From GCA-2746795 sp964643965 (GTDB taxonomy: Bacteria; Chloroflexota; Anaerolineae; Promineifilales; Promineifilaceae): 5,234 bases of DNA. Shown here piece by piece: positions 1 to 3,724 of the stretch. Numbering within the stretch: position 1 is the stretch's first letter; the number at the start of each line of letters is the position of its first letter. The stretch spans positions 1-5,234 of the forward strand of contig CAZXVH010000181.1 of assembly GCA_964643965.1 (NCBI GenBank). Reading direction: 5' to 3'. The translations under genes were made by a program, and so were the position numbers. The notes beneath the pieces were generated by a model. It did no database searches and had not been told where the DNA came from. It saw only the letters and a list, made by a program, of their open reading frames with translations.

Positions 1-1
1 G

Positions 2-115
2 GCCGTTGCTGATGATGTTCCGGCCTCGACTCTTGCTGATGCAAAAATAGCCGAACAGCAACGACATTGGAGAACGGCCGTTTTGCGTGATATTCACCAA
101 CAACTTCACCTATAA
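2..115 (+). CDS. C-terminal fragment of an unrecognised protein
   Basis: This frame is open from the left edge of the window to a TAA at 113-115, giving the last 37 residues of a protein whose start lies outside. The visible end is Ala/Asp-rich, then helical and Gln/His-rich (AEQQRHWRTAVLRDIHQQLH). I do not recognise a family. It is called coding because it ends only about 20 bases before the ribosome binding site of the next gene on the same strand, the spacing expected inside an operon. It contains one perfect AACGGCCGTT palindrome (73-82), read here as Thr-Ala-Val. Function unknown. Confidence 0.5.
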   Translation, partial: AVADDVPASTLADAKIAEQQRHWRTAVLRDIHQQLHL

Positions 116-124
116 CAATTTTTC

Positions 125-130
125 AAGAGG
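125..130 (+). promoter_or_regulatory. Ribosome binding site that points to the ATG at 138
   Basis: AAGAGG directly touches the ATG at 131, which leaves no spacer, but stands 7 bases before the ATG at 138, an ideal spacing. The site therefore supports initiation at 138, in a different frame from the long open frame of the following gene. This is the main evidence that the gene's 5' end carries a frameshift. Confidence 0.6.
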
Positions 131-1072
131 ATGATACATGATCCAGTACGCCACGTATTCCCTACCCGTGTGCGTATCCACTCACATGTGACCCAATCTC
201 GTTTTCTGCATGTGGAAGACGCTTTGAATATTGGTCAGGGTAAGATTAGGATTTTCGCGGGACGATATCGCAAAGGAAAAGGAATGGATGCTCAAGGATT
301 CGCGCACCATTTTATTGACTTGGCCGATGCCCGTGTCGTCTTTTGGGCGCTGTTATCTGGCGAACAAGGCTTTATTCACAAGGAGTATAAAGGTACACCA
401 CCCCAAAACGGGAGTGGTGCCGTCAGCCGGGTGCTGTCTATTGCTGTCAAAGGCGACAACGTGTATATCGAACTTAAGACGGGGCCAGGCAAACTCACCC
501 CTACTGGTGCGATTACACCCAATGGACGGGCAGACGTGGAAGTCAACGTTACCTTCAAACTACATGAGGCACGGCGCATGGCTGCCACTGTTCTGGCTTA
601 TCTTCAGGCTTGGGATGTATTGCGCATATTTGCACACAAACAGATGGTTAGTCAACCGACCCCCTATACAACTTCACTGAGTACAGACCTGCTTGCGGCG
701 ACATCAGCTCTTCGGGCGACGACATCGGTTGAAAACAATGGAACCCCAACCATACCCATAAAACCGGAGAACGGGGCAGCGGAAGCGAATGGCAATGGCA
801 AATTGCAAGCCAGCATGGCAAACGGCCGTCCTGTCACGCGCAAAGATGTTGTCAAAACAAATGGGGTGGCAGCTAAATCTGCGCATGGGAAATCTGAGGC
901 TAAACGGCCGTTTCAATATGGTGATGGTGCATTGGTTGACGGCAAAAATCTCACCGAAGTGCAGGCATTCCAGCGATACCAGACTGAAAAACAATCTGCG
1001 CCAGAATCCAAAACAGTGCTTTTGGATTATTATCGGCAGCGAATTCAAGTCCCATCTGTGTCAGTTGGATAG
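131..1072 (+). CDS. Unrecognised beta-rich protein with Asn/Gly-rich linker; start probably frameshifted
   Basis: The open frame encodes up to 313 residues. Residues about 12-180 look like a compact alpha/beta domain: alternating basic and hydrophobic strands (RVRIHSHV, GKIRIFAGRYRKGKG, FAHHFIDLADARVVF), then a strand-rich part (NVYIELKTGPGK) and a helix EARRMAATVLAYLQAWDVL. Residues about 190-270 are a low-complexity linker rich in Asn, Gly, Ala, Lys and Thr, followed by a short helical tail (TEVQAFQRYQ, LLDYYRQRI). A basic, strand-rich domain plus a flexible Gly/Asn linker recalls single-stranded nucleic-acid-binding proteins, but there is no acidic SSB tip and I cannot assign a family. The ribosome binding site at 125-130 suits the ATG at 138, whose frame stops at 189-191 after 17 codons. 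A one-base frame change near the CCC at 165-167 would join MIQYATYSLP to RVRIHSH. The frame ends in clustered stops (TAG TGA TAG TGA at 1070-1081). Perfect or near-perfect AACGGCCGTT motifs lie at 821 and 903. Confidence 0.75.
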   Translation: MIHDPVRHVFPTRVRIHSHVTQSRFLHVEDALNIGQGKIRIFAGRYRKGKGMDAQGFAHHFIDLADARVVFWALLSGEQGFIHKEYKGTPPQNGSGAVSRVLSIAVKGDNVYIELKTGPGKLTPTGAITPNGRADVEVNVTFKLHEARRMAATVLAYLQAWDVLRIFAHKQMVSQPTPYTTSLSTDLLAATSALRATTSVENNGTPTIPIKPENGAAEANGNGKLQASMANGRPVTRKDVVKTNGVAAKSAHGKSEAKRPFQYGDGALVDGKNLTEVQAFQRYQTEKQSAPESKTVLLDYYRQRIQVPSVSVG

Positions 1073-1240
1073 TGATAGTGAAAGTGATTCCAAACAGGGG
1101 AGAAAGGTTGTTTTTGGTATGAAACTGTCTGAGTTTTGCCGATAGCTTATACAAGTAACCTGATTTGGAAGCCTATTAGAATTGACTTCTGTGTGGTTAT
1201 TACAACCATGCAGGAGTATAAGGTTGAGCGATTCTCATAT

Positions 1241-1267
1241 CCTGCGTTGTCGTTAAGGCAACGCAGG
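1241..1267. terminator. Hairpin between convergent genes, possible bidirectional terminator
   Basis: CCTGCGTTG (1241-1249) is the exact reverse complement of CAACGCAGG (1259-1267). With a T-G and a C-G pair inside, the stem reaches 11 pairs around the loop GTTAA. It sits in the 248-base spacer between the plus-strand gene ending at 1072 and the minus-strand gene ending at 1321, where transcripts converge. Neither side has a T-run, so it is not a classic intrinsic terminator; a transcription barrier or mRNA 3' stabiliser is equally possible. I see no gene in the spacer. Confidence 0.45.
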
Positions 1268-1320
1268 TTCAATCTAACCAGCGGGAATTCTTTTGCCCAT
1301 TGTATTTGAGAGGCGTTTCC

Positions 1321-1641
1321 TTATAATGTCGAAACCGGCAGTCCCAGATATGCCCGTAATTGTTGCTCCAAGATAGCACTGATTGGCCGCCGCTCTTGAA
1401 CCTTGCAGGTAATAAGTTCAATCCAGATCTGTTGGTCTAAATAAACAGAGCGCTGTCGACCCGATCCGGCCGTTAATAGGATTGGCGGCTTGTCTTTTGC
1501 GGGTAAACCCACGTAGTGGCGTAAAACATAGTCACAAATCTCGCTGGCCGTTTTCTGTTCCAGCGTTGCCTGGATGAGCGTTTCGCTCCACACTTCATCA
1601 GGCAGCACCAACTTGTGCTCTGAGCGTTCGCTGTTCATCAT
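1321..1641 (-). CDS. Small DNA-binding-like protein made of two tandem ribbon-helix-helix-like halves
   Basis: The protein has 106 residues. Residues 9-47 and 64-102 align without gaps over 39 positions with 12 identities (shared Leu13/68, Trp18/73, Glu20/75, Glu28/83, Ser33/88, Ile35/90, Leu40/95, Arg41/96, Tyr43/98 and Gly-Leu-Pro 45-47/100-102). Each half reads as a short strand, a helix, a turn with Ser, then a second helix, the pattern of ribbon-helix-helix (CopG/Arc/MetJ-type) repressors, which normally dimerise. Two halves in one chain, joined by a 16-residue linker, would make a single-chain pseudo-dimer. The start is the ATG at 1641: AGGAG on the minus strand (1650-1654) lies 8 bases upstream and overlaps the stop codon of the upstream antirepressor gene, so the two are translationally coupled. 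It may bind the tandem repeats at the operon promoter (2530-2553) and repress its own operon; that is inference. Alternative: an accessory partner of the antirepressor without DNA binding. Confidence 0.75.
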   Translation of the reverse strand: MMNSERSEHKLVLPDEVWSETLIQATLEQKTASEICDYVLRHYVGLPAKDKPPILLTAGSGRQRSVYLDQQIWIELITCKVQERRPISAILEQQLRAYLGLPVSTL

Positions 1642-1652
1642 CTGACTTTCTC

Positions 1653-2495
1653 CTACAGTAAGCGCTTTTGGCTAGGTTGCTCAAAAATCGTGGGTACAGG
1701 TGCGCCAGGGCCAGACATGCGAATAAACCAGTCACGCAAATACCGCTTCACGTTATCAAAATCTGCTTCTGGGATGAGTTGGTAAGAAGGTACTTGAAAC
1801 TGCCGTTTGACCTCGGCGTGAACTGTGGCTTCATTCCCTTTTTGTTTACGCTTGAGAATGCGAGCCACAATCGCCACCATATCTGTGTATTCTTTCATTT
1901 GGTGCGAATTCAGAAAATCCGTTCCTTGTAGGCGTGCTTCAAGGGCTGAAACACGTTCCGCCAGGGTTCCCAATTGGGCGTCATGCTGACCCAGGCTATG
2001 ATGATGAGTTTGCAACTGCTGTTGTAAATCGGCCGCTTCATCCATAAGACGTAGATATTCTTGCTGTGCCGGGGGAAGACTGCTATCCATTTCGGCCAAC
2101 ATATCGGCTGGTAGAATTTCGCGCCGGAATGCGGCCCAGGCAACGTCGGCGAAGTCACGTTGGAATTGGACAACACGCGCTCGCTTGTTTTCATCAGGAA
2201 TACGGTTGGTTTGAATCGTGCCCATCCAAAACGGTAACCGATCCAGGCATAGGCAGATCATGTCCCGCTCCCGCACGGCCTCGTCGCCATAGCTCCACAT
2301 GATGTTGAGATTGACCAGGGACTTGGCCATCGCTTCATGTTCGCGGATGCGCCGGAGTTGCCCATGAGTTTGTAACCCCATGGCATCACACAATGCCTGC
2401 ATGGGCACGTAGAGTTTGCGATCATTGACCAGGGCAACGGTGAAATGCTCACTGTAAAACTCAAAAGGGAATTGGTCTATTACTTTGAGGGTCAT
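1653..2495 (-). CDS. Phage-type antirepressor (P22_AR_N domain, coiled coil, ORF6C-like C terminus)
   Basis: The protein has 280 residues. Residues about 8-125 match the phage P22 antirepressor N-terminal domain: YVPMQALCDAMGL, then a Gln-x-Arg-Arg-Ile segment, CLCLDRLPFWMGTI with the following Asn-Arg-Ile, and VQFQRDFADVAW. Residues about 143-190 are a Gln/Leu-rich coiled coil. Residues about 197-257 (MKEYTDMVAIVARIL to FDNVKRYLRDWF) resemble the ORF6C domain at the C terminus of many phage antirepressors. Such proteins bind and inactivate phage repressors, and are found in prophages and mobile elements. The open frame extends upstream to a TTG at 2504, but AGGAGA on the minus strand (2505-2510) touches that TTG, while it lies 9 bases before the ATG at 2495, so 2495 is chosen. 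It is first in a two-gene operon with the ribbon-helix-helix gene and has a promoter overlaid by tandem repeats just upstream. The target repressor is not visible in the window. Confidence 0.88.
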   Translation of the reverse strand: MTLKVIDQFPFEFYSEHFTVALVNDRKLYVPMQALCDAMGLQTHGQLRRIREHEAMAKSLVNLNIMWSYGDEAVRERDMICLCLDRLPFWMGTIQTNRIPDENKRARVVQFQRDFADVAWAAFRREILPADMLAEMDSSLPPAQQEYLRLMDEAADLQQQLQTHHHSLGQHDAQLGTLAERVSALEARLQGTDFLNSHQMKEYTDMVAIVARILKRKQKGNEATVHAEVKRQFQVPSYQLIPEADFDNVKRYLRDWFIRMSGPGAPVPTIFEQPSQKRLL

Positions 2496-2504
2496 TGCTC
2501 TCAA

Positions 2505-2510
2505 TCTCCT
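2505..2510 (-). promoter_or_regulatory. Ribosome binding site of the antirepressor gene, deciding its start
   Basis: On the minus strand this reads AGGAGA, 9 bases before the ATG at 2495 and with no spacer to the in-frame TTG at 2504. It therefore favours the ATG. Confidence 0.75.
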
Positions 2511-2528
2511 GTTTAGTTAGTGTTGATA

Positions 2529-2556
2529 ATTATATCGTTATATCGCTGTATCGCAA
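2529..2556 (-). promoter_or_regulatory. Promoter of the antirepressor operon
   Basis: Read on the minus strand, a perfect -10 box TATAAT (2529-2534) follows a -35-like TTGCGA (2551-2556, four of six matches to TTGACA) with a 16-base spacer. Transcription would start near 2520, giving a leader of about 25 bases before the ATG at 2495. The spacer and -10 are covered by the 8-bp tandem repeats, so a bound protein would block the polymerase. Confidence 0.6.
2530..2553. repeat. Three 8-bp tandem repeats over the promoter, candidate operator
   Basis: TTATATCG occurs twice head to tail (2530-2537, 2538-2545) and is followed by the variant CTGTATCG (2546-2553). Short head-to-tail repeats overlapping a promoter are the classic target of ribbon-helix-helix repressors; the omega repressor of pSM19035, for example, binds tandem 7-bp units. 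The operon this promoter serves encodes such a protein, so autoregulation is a natural inference. Confidence 0.5.
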
Positions 2557-2725
2557 GAGATATGAACACCGAGACACATAACGTGTCCCCATGATCTATT
2601 TAACCCCGTATGAAACTGGCAGGAAATAGAGCAGCACCCTGGTAAACCAACCTCATGACGACCTTCGGTCGTGGGCTTTGTGAAGCTTGGGCTTTGTGAA
2701 GCTTTTACAAGGCTTGGTGAGAATG
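2557..2725. other. Non-coding interval upstream of the DUF4326 gene
   Basis: The gene-free stretch as a whole is 2496-2809. Apart from the promoter and repeats at its left end, it holds a small hairpin (ACGACC at 2659-2664 pairing with GGTCGT at 2668-2673), a tandem 16-bp repeat (2673-2704) and a rightward terminator (2726-2767). The plus-strand frame that opens at 2687 runs through repeat and terminator without a ribosome binding site, so I do not count it as coding. The terminator implies a rightward transcript starting somewhere in this interval: a small RNA or an attenuated leader. I could not find a convincing plus-strand promoter. Confidence 0.4.
2673..2704. repeat. Perfect tandem duplication of a 16-bp unit
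   Basis: GGGCTTTGTGAAGCTT occurs twice back to back (2673-2688 and 2689-2704). It lies in non-coding sequence before the terminator. It may be a replication-slippage duplication or a binding-site pair; nothing in the sequence decides. Confidence 0.85.
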
Positions 2726-2767
2726 GGCTGGTTGTGGACTTTGTGTCTGCAACCAGCCTTTTTATTT
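2726..2767 (+). terminator. Rightward intrinsic terminator in the leader of the DUF4326 gene
   Basis: GGCTGGTTG (2726-2734) pairs exactly with CAACCAGCC (2750-2758), a 9-bp stem with a 15-base loop, followed at once by TTTTTATTT. This is a standard Rho-independent terminator on the plus strand. No plus-strand gene ends nearby; the previous one stops at 1072, beyond two minus-strand genes. It therefore either ends a short non-coding RNA or acts as an attenuator about 45 bases before the DUF4326 start. Confidence 0.7.
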
Positions 2768-2792
2768 ACCCTGTTTACGACTGATATGACTA

Positions 2793-2800
2793 AAAGGAGG
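2793..2800 (+). promoter_or_regulatory. Ribosome binding site of the DUF4326 gene, deciding its start
   Basis: AAAGGAGG is a near-perfect Shine-Dalgarno sequence 9 bases before the ATG at 2810. It fixes the start there; the frame extends upstream to an ATG at 2687 but that one has no such site. Confidence 0.85.
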
Positions 2801-2809
2801 TCTGTTGTT

Positions 2810-3154
2810 ATGTGTCAGATTATTAATTTCAAGCAGTACGGTTCTATTCAAGCATTGGATCACGCTTTTGGTGACCGATGGGTCTACATCGGCCGGGCCA
2901 ACAATTACGCCAAGCTGCCGCAATCCCCCTTGGCGAACCCATTCAAAGCCAAAGATTTTGGCGGTCGAGGACAAACCCTACCCCATTATCGGCAATGGTT
3001 ATGGAAGCGTATCGAGGCTGGCGATGAGGCTGTGCTTCAGGCGCTGCAAGCCATTGATACCCAGTCTGTACTTATTTGCTGGTGCAAACCGGGCCCCTGC
3101 CACGGTGATGTGGTGAAAGCTGCGGCTGCTTGGTTACAACGTCAATCTGCCTGA
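2810..3154 (+). CDS. DUF4326 family protein
   Basis: The protein has 114 residues from the ATG at 2810, chosen for the strong ribosome binding site. The DUF4326 pattern is clear: WVYIGR (24-29), SPLANPF (39-45), a Tyr-x-x-Trp-Leu-Trp helix, and CWCKPGPCHGDVV (90-102). Cys90, Cys92, Cys97 and His98 could bind a metal; this is inferred from spacing only. DUF4326 proteins are small, often encoded on phages and plasmids, and have no established function that I can name. The length is usual for the family. The gene follows an intrinsic terminator in its leader and ends 24 bases before a very strong terminator (3179-3216), so it may be transcribed as a single unit. It lies on the same strand as the polymerase-like gene downstream. 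Confidence 0.85.
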   Translation: MCQIINFKQYGSIQALDHAFGDRWVYIGRANNYAKLPQSPLANPFKAKDFGGRGQTLPHYRQWLWKRIEAGDEAVLQALQAIDTQSVLICWCKPGPCHGDVVKAAAAWLQRQSA

Positions 3155-3178
3155 TCTGCTGATCAAAATGTCTATTTT

Positions 3179-3216
3179 AACGGCCGTTATCTGCATAAAG
3201 ATAACGGCCGTTTTTC
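3179..3216 (+). terminator. Strong intrinsic terminator built from two AACGGCCGTT palindromes
   Basis: A perfect 14-bp inverted repeat: AACGGCCGTTATCT (3179-3192) and AGATAACGGCCGTT (3199-3212) around a 6-base loop, followed by a T-run (five T's at 3211-3215, two of them in the stem). It sits 24 bases after the stop of the DUF4326 gene. Each arm begins or ends with a copy of AACGGCCGTT, itself a palindrome, so each arm can also fold alone or serve as a DNA-level site. Confidence 0.8.
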
Positions 3217-3256
3217 ATTTCTATCCCCCCATTCAAACCCAAAAGGAGAGTTTTTC

Positions 3257-3652
3257 ATGTTTACCCAACGTTTATTCAACCATTCGGCTGAGCTCATGGC
3301 AGGCCTGGTTTCCCATCTTATTTTCAGCCGCTGGGCGCGTGGCTACGAAGAGCATCATGGCGCTTGCGAAGATACCTATGCCGCCCATATCGGATTGCTG
3401 CACCTGGAAGTTAACCGGTGCTTTGTCCTGGATCACGATGATGCCCGGTTCAGCATCCGTATTCCTACACCCCTTCGACAGGCTGAGGGCTGGCTCTGGG
3501 GCAAGCTGCATCTGGGCTATGTTGTTTGCTTAGGCGAGGATGAGATTCGCCAGCCTGGTTTTTACAGCTATTGGCAGAAGCGATTGCCCACGGTCGATCA
3601 CGGGAAAGCCAGCCAATCCGTCAGTGAAAATGCCGAAGATTTTCCATTCTAA
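3257..3652 (+). CDS. Unrecognised 131-residue protein with an embedded dispersed-repeat sequence
   Basis: The start at 3257 has AAAGGAGAG at 3241-3249, about 7 bases upstream. I do not recognise a family. Visible features: an amphipathic N-terminal helix region (LFNHSAELMAGLVSHLIFSR), a His/Glu/Cys-rich stretch (YEEHHGACEDTYAAH, residues about 30-44), strand-rich segments around FVLDHDD, FSIRIP and LHLGYVVCLGEDEI, and a polar Ser/Asp/Glu tail ending DFPF. Residues 72-78 (PLRQAEG) are encoded by CCTTCGACAGGCTGAGG (3472-3488), which resembles a dispersed repeat common in several bacterial groups. The gene lies 72 bases before the polymerase-like gene on the same strand, and its leader resembles that gene's leader, so the two are probably expressed together. 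No signal peptide or membrane segment. Confidence 0.65.
   Translation: MFTQRLFNHSAELMAGLVSHLIFSRWARGYEEHHGACEDTYAAHIGLLHLEVNRCFVLDHDDARFSIRIPTPLRQAEGWLWGKLHLGYVVCLGEDEIRQPGFYSYWQKRLPTVDHGKASQSVSENAEDFPF
3471..3490. repeat. Dispersed palindromic repeat-like sequence inside a coding region
   Basis: The core CCTTCGACAGGCTGAGG differs by one base from the widespread repeat CCTTCGACAGGCTCAGG. Out of frame it gives the telltale peptides FDRLRAGS (plus strand) and LSLSKG (minus strand) that mark this repeat in mistranslated databases. Only one copy is present in the window. Confidence 0.5.
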
Positions 3653-3724
3653 ATGATCTGTTTGGGGAGCCATCTAACCCCCTTTTATTACCCATTTCAA
3701 TTCAAATTCAATAGGAGAATAATG

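Noticed and set aside
789..1145. Plus-strand 118-codon frame overlapping the end of the first complete gene
   Set aside because: It overlaps the linker and tail of that gene out of frame, and I see no ribosome binding site for it.
2496..2504. TTG start of the antirepressor at 2504
   Set aside because: The ribosome binding site touches it with no spacer; the ATG at 2495 has a 9-base spacer.
2523..2552. Plus-strand promoter with -35 TTGATA diverging from the antirepressor promoter
   Set aside because: No -10 box at 16-18 bases scores better than three of six matches.
2687..2809. A 41-residue N-terminal extension of the DUF4326 gene from the ATG at 2687
   Set aside because: It crosses the tandem repeat and the intrinsic terminator, has no ribosome binding site, and the AAAGGAGG before the ATG at 2810 is far better.
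3272..3511. Minus-strand frame containing PALSLSKG
   Set aside because: That peptide is the known mistranslation signature of a dispersed repeat; the plus-strand frame has the ribosome binding site.
3664..3686. GGGG and CCCC followed by TTTT as a terminator between the last two genes
   Set aside because: The stem would be only four pairs with a long loop; too weak to call.
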